Assembly: GCF_016808095.1 (NCBI RefSeq)
Contig: NC_068970.1
Location: 17,590,501-17,654,500, forward strand
DNA: 64,000 bases
Source of the DNA: Vigna angularis
Lineage: Eukaryota > Streptophyta > Magnoliopsida > Fabales > Fabaceae
Direction of reading: 5' to 3'
This document shows, one piece after another, positions 11,400-23,453 of the stretch (positions are counted from its first letter, which is position 1; each line of letters opens with the position of its first letter). Made by a program: the position numbers and the translations under genes. The notes beneath the pieces were generated by a model. That model had not been told where the DNA came from, ran no database searches, and was given only the letters and a program-made list of their open reading frames with translations.

Positions 11400-11950
11400 C
11401 TATGATATTTTCTTCCCATATTGTTTCGGCAGGATTTAGAATCCTAGTCCAAAACATTTAAAGTTGTCCGTTCCGATGTTCAGTTGTGTTGTCTTCTCTC
11501 TTCTCCTTGTCCAAGCCGGGTGGGAGGGTGCCTATAAAAGACACTCCGATGCTCAAGTCAGTGACCTCGCGTAGTAATCTTGTAATCAAGATTAGTTATC
11601 AGAGCTCTAAGTTCAGTTAAAAGTTCAAGTTACCTGTCTTTTTGTCAGACTTGTCAGACAAATATTTATAAATTATAATGAGTTCGTTAGGTCTGACTTA
11701 TTAACCACCAATAAATGACAATATTAATTGTCAATAAATGACAATTATTTTCATTAACTCCCCGACAGTTATTACTATTGATTACTTTAACGGCTGATTT
11801 TATCGATCGGTTCATTGACGTGAGAAGTATGATCGGTTAGGCTGATTTTACCGATCGATTTATTGATCTGAGAGGTATCATCGATCGGCCGACTCTTTTG
11901 TACTTTTATCGTTCAGTTGGTTGCGAGTTCATAGTAACACATATGAAGTG
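11400..11950 (-). mobile_element. LTR fragment of Tat-type Ty3/gypsy element, minus orientation
   Basis: Read on the minus strand, it has a TATA-like box (about 11662-11675), then 'tcactgacttgagcatcgg' and 'agtgtctttt' (about 11541-11565), then a GC-richer U5 with 'caccctcccacccgg'. This order is typical of plant Tat-lineage LTRs. No partner LTR or target duplication was found. Confidence 0.5.
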
Positions 11951-12583
11951 AAATTATCCACAACTACACAGTAAAGACTGTATAGCCATTTTTCCAACTA
12001 GAATGAATAGGTTAAGTTTCTTTAATATTATAATTTCTAACTAGATATCTAGTTATGCACTTATATATCCCGTGAGTATTTATAAAAATATAAGTTTGAC
12101 TTGTTAGTAAAATAAATTCAATCAAAGGAAATAAATAAGTGACGTAGGCCATCAATTCTTACTTTTCAACTTAATATATTATTCCATGCGTTCAGCTGTG
12201 CCATGTTGAATGTCTTTGACATGAGTTACTATAAGTCTATCATGTAGCTAGCCAAATCTACTAAAAATTGAAATATTTTTCTTGACTTTGTTGATGTAAG
12301 TTTGAAAATCTTAAGTTTTTTTTTGGTAATCACTATTTTCAACTTGATTTTTATCTTATAATTCTTCGAGTTATTCTATTATTTTGAAAGGATATAAGTT
12401 ATTTATCGTAATTTTTCACTCAAACCATCCTTACGAAAACAAATTTGCAGCATATAGGTTAGAAAAATCATATATTTTTATTTTTTTGTTATATTTAAAT
12501 ATAAATTTTGCTTATTTTATTCTATTTAATGTTTTAATTTTAGGTAATGAAAAAGGAATATTAAAGTTCCCAATGAGTCATGA
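11951..12583. other. AT-rich intergenic DNA
   Basis: No gene is seen. A 71-residue frame at 12384 is low-complexity and AT-driven. Confidence 0.5.
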
Positions 12584-12592
12584 TAAAAAGAA

Positions 12593-12796
12593 GGTTTAAT
12601 CATTCACTAAGTTCCTATTTTCGCATGAAATCTCAATTTCGTCCCTTTCTTTCTGAAAATATCAATTGGGTCCCAATTTTATGAAAATTGCAACAAATGG
12701 ATCCTTTCCGTTAAATAGTGTCAAACGACGTTAAGTGTTGTATGACTTGGTATGCTGACAGTGTTATTTTTAACACACGTGTCATTAGGAACGTGG
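12593..12796 (+). repeat. Left terminal inverted repeat of the Pack-MULE
   Basis: It pairs with 13650-13850 in reverse complement. Differences are isolated substitutions plus a small indel near the inner edge ('cattaggaacgtgg' against 'cattacgtgg'). Confidence 0.92.
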
Positions 12797-12814
12797 TGAA
12801 ATTATATTATTTTG

Positions 12815-13212
12815 GTATCGTCTTTCTTCAGTTCTCCTAAGCTATTCGCCAATTTGACATCGAAAGTGTTGTGTGAAACTGAGACTGCGATGAGTCCAAC
12901 CTCTATACTCGACAGTAAGCCTTTGTCTGGCTTGAAAAACCCTTTCAGGTCAGAAACAAACAGCCCCAGAACCCCAGTTGGCGAACACAAGCGTTATTGG
13001 GATAAATTGGATTCAAAGGGTCTTGTTGATGCTCTTGTTGACGACAATAGACCTGGGGAAGTAACATCAAAGTCACAAAGCAGAATGATTCTCTTTGGAT
13101 CCCATCTTAAGATTCAGAATCCTCCACTGTCTCATCCGACAATCTCTCCTCAATCACCTAAATCTGTGTTTGGTTCCGCCAATTCAACCCTCGAACCCTC
13201 CAAATCTTCGAG
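12815..13212 (+). pseudogene. Captured N-terminal fragment of an FCS-like zinc finger (FLZ/DUF581) gene
   Basis: The frame reads SSPKLF, then ETETAMSPTSILDSKPLSG, NPFRSE, SPRTP, RYWDKLDSKG.LVDAL, SRMILFGSHLKIQ and SPKS. These are the conserved disordered-region motifs of the larger FLZ proteins (MARD1/FLZ8-11 type), in the right order. The C-terminal FCS-like zinc finger, which would bind partners such as SnRK1 subunits in the family, is missing. The frame instead runs into unrelated GC-rich sequence and stops at 13378. The piece lies between Mutator-type inverted repeats, so it is a captured copy and not the parent gene. It could be transcribed as a chimera, but no promoter was identified. 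Confidence 0.85.
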
Positions 13213-13645
13213 AATTTTCACGCTCATCTTCTGTCTGCGTTGTCGAGCCAGGTTGCTTTGCGGGATCACCGGAGACTCCAAACGCTGCCGTTTCTGCTGG
13301 GGCTGCTCCGGGGAGCGGAGCTGCGGGAGGCGGAGAAAGGGGGGTGGGATGGTATTGGGGAAGAATTTGAAAGGTTGAGAGGGTTCGATTTTAGGGACAA
13401 GGATTTTTGGAGGCTATGCGGTTTGTGGAATTAGGGTTGGGTCGTCAGTCCGCGAAAATGGGAAGGGTTGAGAGGGGAGTGGCTGTAGACTGGTGCCGGA
13501 AAACATGGGGTTTAAGAGGAGACGTCGCCGGAATACATTATCATTGCAGAGAGAATAGGATTCTGTAATTGAATTGCCAACTTTGCCCTAATTGAATTTC
13601 CCCTATTTTAATTTAATTTTTAATTTAAAATTTAAAATAATAAAA
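13213..13645. other. Second GC-rich captured segment in the Pack-MULE, unrecognised
   Basis: Sequence between the FLZ piece and the right inverted repeat is much richer in G and C than the flanks. It has open stretches on both strands: plus 13240-13434, and a minus frame from about 13500 rich in Pro, Ser and Ala. It looks like the first exon or leader of another host gene. I cannot name it. Confidence 0.5.
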
Positions 13646-13649
13646 TTTA

Positions 13650-13850
13650 TCCACGTAATGACACGTGTGTTAAAAATAACACTGTCAGCATACCAGGTCA
13701 TACAACACTTAACGCCGTTTGACACTATTTAACGGAAAGGATCTATTTGTTGCAATTTTCATAAAATTGGGACCCAATTGATATTTTCAGAAAAAAAGGG
13801 ACGAAATTGAGATTTCATGCGAAAATAAGGACTTAGTGAATGATTAAACC
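13650..13850 (-). repeat. Right terminal inverted repeat of the Pack-MULE
   Basis: It is the reverse complement of the left repeat and ends at tgattaaacc, directly followed by the target duplication taaaaagaa. Confidence 0.92.
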
Positions 13851-13859
13851 TAAAAAGAA

Positions 13860-15853
13860 AAGACCGAAGGGTAGCACAAGATGGAAAAGAGTTTGATCAT
13901 CTTTCAAGAAAAAAAATATGCACTGACCACTTTTTTTCCATGTCGAGCGTTCAAACATATATAAAGGTAGTAAAAGAGAATTAGATATCTTTTGGGTATT
14001 TTTTTTTCTTTTTTGGGGAGTGTTGCCACCTATGAATGTGCTTTGTCTCTCCCTTTTCTTCTTGGAATTTATTTTTTGGACAAAGGACAAAAATATGGAA
14101 GCTGATGTCTCTTCAAAGATTTATGAACTTTTTTTTTCCTCTTTTTATGTTTTCCTTTACTCTTTTCTTGTCTAGTTAAACCCTCCTTGTTAATATTATG
14201 ATTCCAATGTAATATTCTTTGAATTGAGATAATAATGATGATATTTCTTTACATTGTTTTAACATATCAAGAATTCTAAATAAAAATGAACATAATTTAG
14301 TTTCAACGTTTTCCTTAATTACATTAAACGCGTTTTCTTAGTGTTATGAGATTTTCATTATTCTGTTTAATTATTAATATTTATTTTACCGTTAATTCAA
14401 AATCAGATCTTCCGATTCCCATTTAGAATTATCTAGGAACCACCTTATCGACATATTTAAAATCTAGCTATCCAAAAATGTATATTAGTGAAGTATCAGG
14501 CACTCAAACCAAGGTCATCAATTAATTCCTGAATCTGCCAAACAAAAGGTTTAATCAAATATCGATTATAATCGAAAAATACAAAACAAAGATGAAGATT
14601 GATGAAATTGTTTGGATCTGTCTCTTTCGCAAAGAGTTTGCCACGTGTTTGACGTATTGCAAGAAAGAAAAAAATAAGGTGCACGCAACTACTTACTTTC
14701 ACGAGCAAAGTTTACCATTTCATGTTCAACATTCTTTCTTTTCGGTGAGGGAAGCGATAGAAAACAAAGTTAAGGTTTGAGTATGAAGGTGCGATGCGAA
14801 GAAATGTACCCCCACTTGAAGTGTCTCGTGACAACTTCGCATAAGCACAAGAACAAAGCTTACACAACCTTCAATTTTAATCATTTATCACTAATATATG
14901 TAATCTCATCCAAATTAATTCTTTTATTATAATAATAAGAATAGTCTATACATAAATTATTCATTACAAATATCTATATTTAATTTTATAATTAAAAGTT
15001 TTACATCGATTAAAATTAAAATTAATTTATAACATATAAATATATGTAAATCTAGCTTAGTTTGAAAAGTTAATTTAAACTTAAAATATACTTTTAATAT
15101 TTACAAAATATGTGAGAAATAATCACTAATCTTTCAAGTTTTTCGCTTCCAGGAGACTTAAAAATTATCATTAAACAATTAAGTTAATGTTAATACACGT
15201 TGCATATATGATAATGTATTTACTAATATTCTTATTTAGTATACACGTAGTTTGGTGTTTGTTCTGTGTTTTTAGATAAGATATAATGGAAAAATAAATA
15301 ACTAGCCAGAGTTAAAAATCCGTAGAACTAAAAATTTTTGGCATAAAACAAAAGGCATACAAATATACTTTTGAAAGCAAATAACTTTATTCATTAGCAA
15401 ATAATTATATAATTATACTATAATATTTGGGATATTTTAGCCCATATACAAAGTATATATATATATATATATATATATACTTATATTATTTTCATTTACA
15501 TCACATATTTTAATATTTTTATATAAAAAAACCAATAACATGATACTTGTTTATCATGTATTAAAAAATCTACCCGATTAGCAAATAAGGAACCTAAAAA
15601 AAGACTATACTTCATATCCATTAAAATTGTTGAAATGTTTGCAACTGTTATTTTTTTAGAAAATTTATTTTATATACCAATTAAAAAACTTTTTATATCG
15701 ATTCACAAACCAAGAAACAGAGGTCTATAAAATATTGAACTTTTAATATTTATTCCAAAACTGATATAAAAAATTTACTTTTTATACTTGTTTAAGAAGC
15801 AACTAATATAAAAATATTTAATACAAATATATAATGGAAAGAAAGCAATTAAT
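13860..15853. other. AT-rich intergenic DNA
   Basis: No convincing gene is seen. It includes a (TA)n array at 15454-15479. Short frames at 13833-14090 and 14496-14780 lack recognisable features. Confidence 0.5.
15454..15479. repeat. (TA)n microsatellite
   Basis: A dinucleotide run of about 26 bp. Confidence 0.9.
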
Positions 15854-16410
15854 TGATAACACATGACCAACATGTTTTCAAAACAACCATGCATATCAAA
15901 CTGTTACTATGGGCTTACAGGCTATCGATCGGTCTCAGACTACTGATCGGTCTCTCGACCAGCTTCTCAGTCGGACGGTCTCGACAACTGTTGAGCAGAT
16001 TTAATGCACAAATAAATGTAGCAACGGTTACCATTAGGCAGTTAAGGTTTGCATTAATGATCATTAAGAGATAAATTAATTAGTCAGATTCCTTTAAACT
16101 CTATAAATAAGGGTTGAGGTTTGAGGTAAAGACAGGTTCAACTCATACTTTATTACGTCCTATTAGGACTTACATACTTAACTGTAATAAACAGTTTATA
16201 AAATCGCTCCTAATTTGAGCGTCGAATTACCTTTTGCAGCTACATTTCCCCTTTTGCACGAGGGTGACCGAGCGATCAAGACTGAAGTTCACCGAACGAT
16301 CAAGACTGAAGTTCACTGAGCGGTCAATACGGAAGAGGACCGATCGGTCTAAACTGGAAGCATACAAACGGAACACACAAGTCAAAGGTTAGTGTCTCGG
16401 TCTCACAAAA
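15854..16410 (+). mobile_element. LTR of a Tat-type Ty3/gypsy element (fragment or solo)
   Basis: The U3 has repeated 'gatcggtctc' motifs. A TATA box (actctataaataa) lies near 16098, then R-U5-like 'tttgagcgtcgaatta' and 'ccttttgcagc' (16214-16240), then a 28-bp repeat 'gatcaagactgaagttcac' occurring twice (about 16277 and 16305). The layout matches the LTRs at 60797 and 62124. No partner LTR was found. Exact ends and target duplication are not established. Confidence 0.5.
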
Positions 16411-17860
16411 TCCCTACCGAAACCAAACAAAATATCGATTAAACAAAAACATAAACTTTATATAATACTTCCTCATTAAACAAAAATTAAAACGCATTAA
16501 ACGAAACTCGAACAAACATAATCTAAATTCAACACTTCTTCATTCAAACAAATTTCGTGACGGAGGTCCCCGACTCCACTTTTGCATTTTTGTGGGTATG
16601 GAGGTAGAAGATGATGGTGAGGGAAAAAAAATAAGAAAGCTTGAGAATGACAGAGAAAAAACTAACTAGCGTATAAAGTTTCGCAAGGAATAGAAAAAAA
16701 ACACATTTTCATTTAAATAAAATCTACCATTTGTAAAGTCTTATTTAATATTATAAATGTATCACCACATTTCTTTTTATAGTGGTTATAAGTAGAATTG
16801 ATATAGAAAAGTTTTATAAATTATTATAATTTTATCATTATATCACACTTTTTATATCAATTATGAATCCGTAGAAAAACTTTTCATATTTACCAAAGTG
16901 TCGTCATACTACATTTTATACCTAATAAATTATAATTAATATAAAAATATAGTATGAAAAGACTTTTTTACACTAATGTTTTTCCATAAAACTTGTCATC
17001 TCCTCGTGAAGATATGTGTTGCATATGTGATGTACTTTTTCTGGTGAATATTATATGAAGTCCGCTTTTCCATATGCAATTTTAGTTTTCATATCTTAAT
17101 TCCTTCATTTTGTGTTGCCTCTAGAGCTTTTTCAATGTTGTTGTATATCTTGTAGTTTATTTTTGGCCTTAATAGTTTCTAGGTACTTGCATACAAAAGA
17201 GAACAGAAACCCAACACTTTTCATATGTTATGATGTTGATTCCATTCCAATCTTGATTGTCTTAGTTTTCCTTCCTACGTCAATACATTCTCACTCAATC
17301 TATACTAGTTTTGTCAATTTCATCACTTACTATATTATTTTGACAAATTCTTCCCTCTCAAAACTACTTCACAGTACGCAACATTAACCACAGAAATATT
17401 TCCTTGCATTCCTACAGCATAACTTTTTTTTTCTTAACCATACTCTTAAAATAAATTATTATTATTATCACCTTTTAATTATGATTTATCTAAAAATATT
17501 AATGTACAAAGTTAGACAGAATTAAATGCTCTGTCAAATATCCTATCTCACTCTTGATTTTGATGATTCACAATATTAATTTTTTTTATGATGTAATATT
17601 ACAGTAATTATTGTAATTATTCATCGACATCCTATTTAAGAAACTATTTGTCTATATTATTATAATTATAAATCAAAATACTATGTAAGAAATTATTTGT
17701 CTATATTATCGTAATTATAAATCAGCATGAAGATATTTGTCTATATTATCATAATTATAAGATCTTGATTGTATATTATTATATATATTTTTTAACAATA
17801 CCTTATCAATGTAAATTATTATATTCAATATCATTTTCTATCTCACAATACTTATTTGTA
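16411..17860. other. AT-rich intergenic DNA
   Basis: No gene is seen. Near 17645-17760 the phrase 'atttgtctatattat(t/c)(a/g)taattata' recurs three times as local duplications. Confidence 0.5.
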
Positions 17861-17868
17861 GCGTTGTT

Positions 17869-19137
17869 AAAATGGGTTATAATCCGCGAGCTAATCCGAC
17901 TCACCAGGTTGAACCTGTGGTGAGCTGGGTTGACTCACCAATCCACCTAATTTAATTTAATTATTTATTATTTTGTGTTTCAATATTATTAGTTAACATT
18001 TTTTTTATTATATCGTAGATGGTGATAAAGAAAAAGATGTTTCAAGAGAAAAAATATTATAGATTTATCTATTCCAGAATCTAATATTATAAATGGACAA
18101 GTGATTCAAAAATTATCAATATTAAAAACTTATTTGTTTGCCTTTTGTTAGAGCTGCCAAAACGGGTAACCCGGCTCACCACGGGTTGGTCACTTAGTGA
18201 CCAACTCAACCCAGCTCACGTATTAGCGAGTTGAAAAAGTTCAAAACCTACCCGACCCACTACGAGTTGGTGAGTTAAACGGGTTGGCTCACTGGCTCAT
18301 TTAATTATAAGTTTTTTAAAAATAAAAAAATTACAAATATTTTAATTCAAATCTAAATAAATGTCACACTGAAATGATGCTAAACTCCAAAAACAATTCA
18401 AAATAAATAAATAAAAGTATCATATCATCCGAGTGTAATCCAAAAACATGAACAAAAGGTCAACAAATAAGTTTTTAATATTGATAATTTTTGTATCAAT
18501 TGTCTATTTATAATATTAGTGTCTTGAATAGATAAATCTATAATATTTTTCTCTCTTGATACATCTTTTTTATCATCATCTACAATATAATAAAAAAATG
18601 CTAACTAATAATATTGAAACAAAAAATAATAAATAATTAAATTGGTGAGTCAACCCGGCTCACCACGTGTTCAACCCAGTGAGTCGGGTTCTAGGTGAAC
18701 CGGGTTGAAAACTAACCCGCATAAAAAAATTACATTTTTTTCAAACCTAACCTGACTCAAACTCGTGGTGAGCCGAGTTGGCTCGCGGGTTACAACCCAT
18801 TTTGACAGCACTACCTTTTGTACATGTTTTTGGATTACGCTTGGATTTTATGATACTTTTTTTTTCATTTTGAATTGTTTTTGGTGTTTAACATCATTTT
18901 AGTGTGACGTTTATTTATATTTGAATTAAAAAATTGTAATTTTTTTTATTTTAAAAAAACTTATAATTAAATGAGTAAGTGAACCAACCCGTTTAACCCA
19001 CCAACCCGTGGTGGGTCGATTGGGTTCAAATTTTTTTAGTTCGCTAATAAATGAGCCGGGTTGAGTTGGTTCACTAAGTGACCAACCCGTGGTGAGTCGG
19101 GCCGGATCGAGTGAGATTACCCATTTTGACAGTTGTA
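17869..19137. mobile_element. Outer hAT-type non-autonomous element, interrupted by a second copy
   Basis: The left tip is tagcgttgttaaaatgggt (17869-17887). The right tip is the inverted equivalent, acccattttgacagttgta, ending at 19137. The flanking 8 bp are identical: cttatttg at 17861-17868 and at 19138-19145. Subterminal regions are full of 'aacccg(t/g)ggtgagtcggg' palindromic units. Removing the inner copy and its duplication leaves about 596 bp. The 8-bp duplication and the subterminal repeats point to the hAT superfamily. There is no transposase. Confidence 0.88.
18149..18813. mobile_element. Inner hAT-type element, same family, inverted orientation
   Basis: The tips are tagagctgccaaaacgggt (left) and acccattttgacagcacta (right). 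The 8-bp duplication ccttttgt flanks it at 18141-18148 and 18814-18821. The interior aligns in reverse complement with the outer element: 18455-18812 mirrors 17869-18140, and 18151-18450 mirrors 18820-19137. It is therefore a full-length copy (665 bp) inserted into the middle of its own relative, head to head. The result is a very large imperfect hairpin. Confidence 0.9.
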
Positions 19138-19145
19138 CTTATTTG

Positions 19146-22000
19146 ATGATTTAGTTAAAAGAAATTTAATTTAAAATATGTTAGATAATATTGTTGAGAA
19201 TTTATTATCGTGTTAAAATATTGTTCATCTATTATCTATTGATATTCTTATACCATTTGTTTAGAATAAAGATGGATCATCACTACTAATCTACTATGTA
19301 TTACAATTATTCGTACTTAGATTAAGGTTTATATTTTGTTCACAAGAAGTTTTTTTATATTTTTTATTTTTTCCAATCGTTTTTTAGTATTTCTTTATCT
19401 GCCATGCAATTCCTTTTAACATTTCGTGCTTTCTTTTTGTACCTTCGCCCAAATAAAAATTAAATTATCCATGGGTTCGGAATATTTCTAATTGTATAAT
19501 TTGAAATCCAATTCAAAATATGTAATTTAAAATTTAAATATGTATTTTTGATACCATAGTCCATAAACATGTTATTGATTATACAATTTGAATACATTTT
19601 AAATTAAAAAGTGTATTTTGAACTATACAATCAAAAATAGTTTTCGAAAATAATTGTACAAGTTAAAATATATTTTTAAGTTTTGCAATCCAAAATTCTA
19701 AAGCATAATAGAATCTACCATTACTATAATTTTTTTTAGTAAGATAGACTTAGAGGATTTAACAACAAGAAGATATGAGTTGTACACATTTTTAATCCAA
19801 AATATTAAATCTTAGTTTTTGTGTCTTTTTTTATGTCATTCAATTATTTCATGTCTTTATACTTAAAATATATAAAAAAAATGTTGTGAAATTTCTTTGT
19901 TTTTATATAAGTGTATTTTAAAACATTTCATTTTTCATGGTTCAATTACAAAATAAAACATGTTGTGAAGAAAATAACTGTTAAAACTGAAAAACTTGCA
20001 TGATTACTTCTCAAAGTTTGATATTTTGATCGATATATTTATAATTGTTTGATTTATTTTTTAAAAACTTGCATGATTATTTTTCAAAGTTTGATATTTT
20101 GATTGATATATTTATAATTATTTGATTTATTTTCTTTATTGATTATTTATAATTGTATTAATATAGTGTAGTAAAATAAACAAACTGATTTATATGAGTA
20201 CGATTATTATGTAATGTATTGTGCATGTATATAGTTAATTAGCTAAAAAATATAAAGTGGTATGTTATTATTAGATTTAGACCAAAAACATAATTATCAT
20301 AAAAGGTTATTATATATATATATATATTAAAATAATATTTTGATTTGATAATTATTAGAATACTTACAGAAGTTAGAAAAGGTATATAGTGCTCATTTGT
20401 AGATAAAATATTATATATATTAGGGTTTTATTTTCTTTTCATCTTATAAAGAAGAAAACAAAAGTGATACTTAAGGTCTTTTACATTTGAAAAATCACAT
20501 GTTATTATTATCATTATTCAAATAGCTCCTAATGATAAATTTAAATTTAGATATATTTCTATATTCTATTTGTATCATATTAAAGATTAACATGTCCTAT
20601 ACATTTTAGATCTATGTTGTATTTTGGTTTCACACGGAAAGAATTCTGATAGGTTTTTTGTATACATTTTATCTTTAGATCTTGAAAAAATATTTCCATA
20701 AACAAAAGAATAACTTTGTATATATTTCTTTTAAAATGGTTAGAACGTCTAAGTGTTCCACTATTGATATATTTACTGATAAAAAATAAATAAAAACTAG
20801 ACCCAATTGTTATTTGTTAAAAAGACTCCTTATTGACCGTAAATATTTCGGATATATCCCTTAAAAAAATTCCAACAGAAAAAGAAAATCATGGGAGTAA
20901 AAAAAATATATGGCCCTCATTTATTGTTGTGAAACTTTACCATGAATAATTTATCTCTTACTTGCACTCCTCTCTTTGATATCACCATGCCTTTCTCTAT
21001 CTGACCCATTTTTCTTTCATAACATTACCCTCTCGAGAAACCTTTTTCCTCAAGTTCGAAAGGGTGACCTACCTTTTCCCTTAAAATAATAATAATAAAC
21101 ATAAATAGGGATGCATTTTTTTGTCAGAAAATAAAAGTTATGTTATTTTTATGTATTAGAAGCATAAATACTTAATAGCCACCAAATAGAAATAACCATA
21201 CACATCAAATCCCCCAAGCTAAATATCAAAAAGAAGATTTTGTAATTTCTCTAACACTATTTGTTACGTCCACTCAGGTTGACTTTTCTCCCTCTTATTT
21301 CAGTGATGACCATGGGAAAACAACTCAATCCTGCTAGACTGTTACATCATAGGACTTTCGGATCAACATGAAAAAGAAAATGCATGTGGTCCCTACTAAG
21401 TCGAAATCCCTATTGGATCCACCTGTCACATATACCACCATACATGCAAAGGCTACTAACCAACTACTTCCAAATTTGTTTTACACTCTTGTGACAGCTA
21501 AACCGCTATTTTTCTATCTATTACTAACTTTATTGCATATATCATTTCTTCCCAGCCTATACACCTCACCACCACCACTATCTCACTCCTCCTACAGAAT
21601 CCAAATGAAGGAACAGAGTCAAACATATTCCTTGTAAATTCAAAAAAGAGGAATACACCTTCAGATTATTATTTTTATTGAAAAATATTAATTAATATTT
21701 TATTAGTGAAAAATTCATCTATAATCTTTTTTATGTTTCTTTCTAAGCCTACCAAACTAATTTTATAATTTTTAAATAATAGTAAGAAAAGTTAAATTCA
21801 ACTTCTACCATTGTCTGTTTTAACTTTTATCATAGCTCTAGTGACCCCTGGTTCACCAACAATAACTACAGCAGAGTCACTTGAATAGTGTAGGACAGTA
21901 AAAAGATATAGCTTTCACATCACTTAGATATAAATAGAGTAATAAAAATAGCCACAAATGATGATCCGCACGTGGTAAAATCAGTATGGACTAATATGTT
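19146..22000. other. AT-rich intergenic DNA
   Basis: No gene is supported. An 89-residue frame at 21368-21637 has no recognisable domain, though its region (20940-21640) is slightly less AT-rich with several CT-rich patches. Confidence 0.5.
19991..20136. repeat. 73-bp tandem duplication
   Basis: The block aaaacttgcatgatta..ttcaaagtttgatattttgat recurs with a 73-bp offset (c at 19995 and 20068). Only a few substitutions separate the two copies. Confidence 0.85.
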
Positions 22001-22039
22001 TAAATCAATATGGATTTTTCTCATTTTGATTGATTTTTT

Positions 22040-22945
22040 TTAATGAATCTGAATCCTTAAAACTATTAATTTAAATCAATTGAATTTTTATCGTTAAATT
22101 TATTTAATAGGTTAAGTTTTTGCATAAATGGAAGATTGATGTACCAATTTTTTAAAACATGACATGCAGAGAGTTGAAACGTAACATGATTTAGGTCTTT
22201 ATGCATGGAATTTGGTCAAATGTAATAATATAATATTAGGGAATTTTGAAATGAGATTTAGGATTCAATTAAATAGAATTTAGGATTCAATTTGGGATTA
22301 GAAATCTGAGACGAGAAGGCTGCGTCTCTACGTTTGTTTCAACTTGTCGAAAATATTTAGAGTCACAAACAAAAGTAGCTTCAGCTTCATTATCATAATT
22401 TTCTTCTATCAAGACAACGCTAGAAATAGGTATATTTTTAACTGAAGTAGCACGAATGTTCTGGTTGTGGCATTCCTTGTGCATCTCCTTGAAAACAGCC
22501 CACTAACTCCGATAAGGAAATTCTAAGATCCAATCCTTCCCTCCTTTCCACATCATAGCATGAGTGTAACGATTTGTTGATCCAGTATGCAGAAACTGAT
22601 GTGCTTTGTATGAATACCTTATAATACCTGTAAGTTTTACAGAAGGTTTTCACAAGTTATGATCAAACAATTCTAGTACAACTCGAGCACCGGATTTCTA
22701 ATCCCAAATTCTATTTCATTGAACCCTAAATCCTATTTTAGAATTCCCTAATATTATATTATTACATTTTACCAAATTCCATGCATAAAGGCCTAAACCA
22801 TGTCACGTTTCAACTCTCAGCATGTCACACTTTAAAAAATTGACACATCAACCTCCCACCTGTGCAAAAACTTAACCTCGTTAAATAAATTTAACAGCAG
22901 GGGTTCAATGATTCAAATTAACACTTTTAAGAACTCATATGGAAA
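22040..22945. mobile_element. Long-inverted-repeat element with a possible captured gene piece (MULE-like candidate)
   Basis: The left arm (about 22040-22310) and right arm (about 22690-22945) are imperfect inverted copies over about 250 bp. Shared blocks include 'ggttaagtttttgca', 'gagagttgaaacgt', 'tttatgcatggaatttgg' and 'aatgtaataatataatatta'. The unpaired middle (22311-22690) is less AT-rich and is open on the minus strand in two overlapping frames, 22287-22484 and 22438-22653. Long arms around a gene-like core resemble a Pack-MULE. I could not fix the outer ends or a 9-bp duplication, so the class is uncertain. Confidence 0.6.
22311..22690 (-). other. Core of the inverted-repeat element, possible gene fragment
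   Basis: The minus frames include SSVVLIEENYDNEAEATFVC and YDVERREGLDLRISLSELVG, which have protein-like composition and more G and C than the arms. No family is recognised and the frames are broken relative to each other. It is likely a fragment, not a functional gene. Confidence 0.35.
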
Positions 22946-23380
22946 TTCCAAAAAAATGGAAATAGTAACGAATATTAAATACGTACTTTTAATAAATATA
23001 TCTGGATAATGAATATGAATATTTTACTCGTGAATATTCAGTATCCACTAATCATTATTTGAAAGTTTTATTTGAATATTTTTTTAGAATAAAATGATAA
23101 AAATAAAATTATTAAATAAAAAAATTAATTATTAAAGAAAATTATTTAAAATTATTTTTTATACATTTATATTTTTTACTTAGTCATATGAAATTGAATT
23201 TACTTTAAAAATAATTTAATATTTTAAAACTTATACTTTGATACAATTCATTTAAATTTATTGTTTTATAAAGACCAAATTTATTTGTACTAATATTTTA
23301 GTGTATAATTTGTTTGAATTGTACCTTGATTTTTTTATCTAATTTTATATTTTAAAGACTTATTTTTAAATATTTTTAAA

Positions 23381-23383
<3 letters not shown>

Positions 23384-23437
<54 letters not shown>

Positions 23438-23453
23438 TAGTTATAGTTATAAG
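23384..23453. repeat. (AT)n array followed by short (agttat)n
   Basis: About 50 bp of AT repeat is followed by three to four agttat units. Confidence 0.92.

Larger units (their letters stand above)
12593..13850 (+). mobile_element. Pack-MULE (Mutator-like element carrying host gene pieces)
   Basis: The 1258-bp element is bounded by long terminal inverted repeats. The left one (12593 to about 12796) and the right one (about 13650 to 13850) match over about 200 bp with few differences. The tips are ggtttaatcattcactaagt and its complement. The 9 bp on each side are identical: taaaaagaa at 12584-12592 and at 13851-13859. A perfect 9-bp target duplication plus about 200-bp inverted repeats is the signature of Mutator-like elements. 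No transposase is present. The interior is more GC-rich and holds a recognisable fragment of an FCS-like zinc-finger gene, then a second unrecognised GC-rich segment. This is the definition of a Pack-MULE. Confidence 0.93.

Noticed and set aside
21368..21637. 89-residue plus frame with a hydrophobic middle
   Set aside because: No domain, no clear promoter or exon partner; composition is explained by CT-rich patches.
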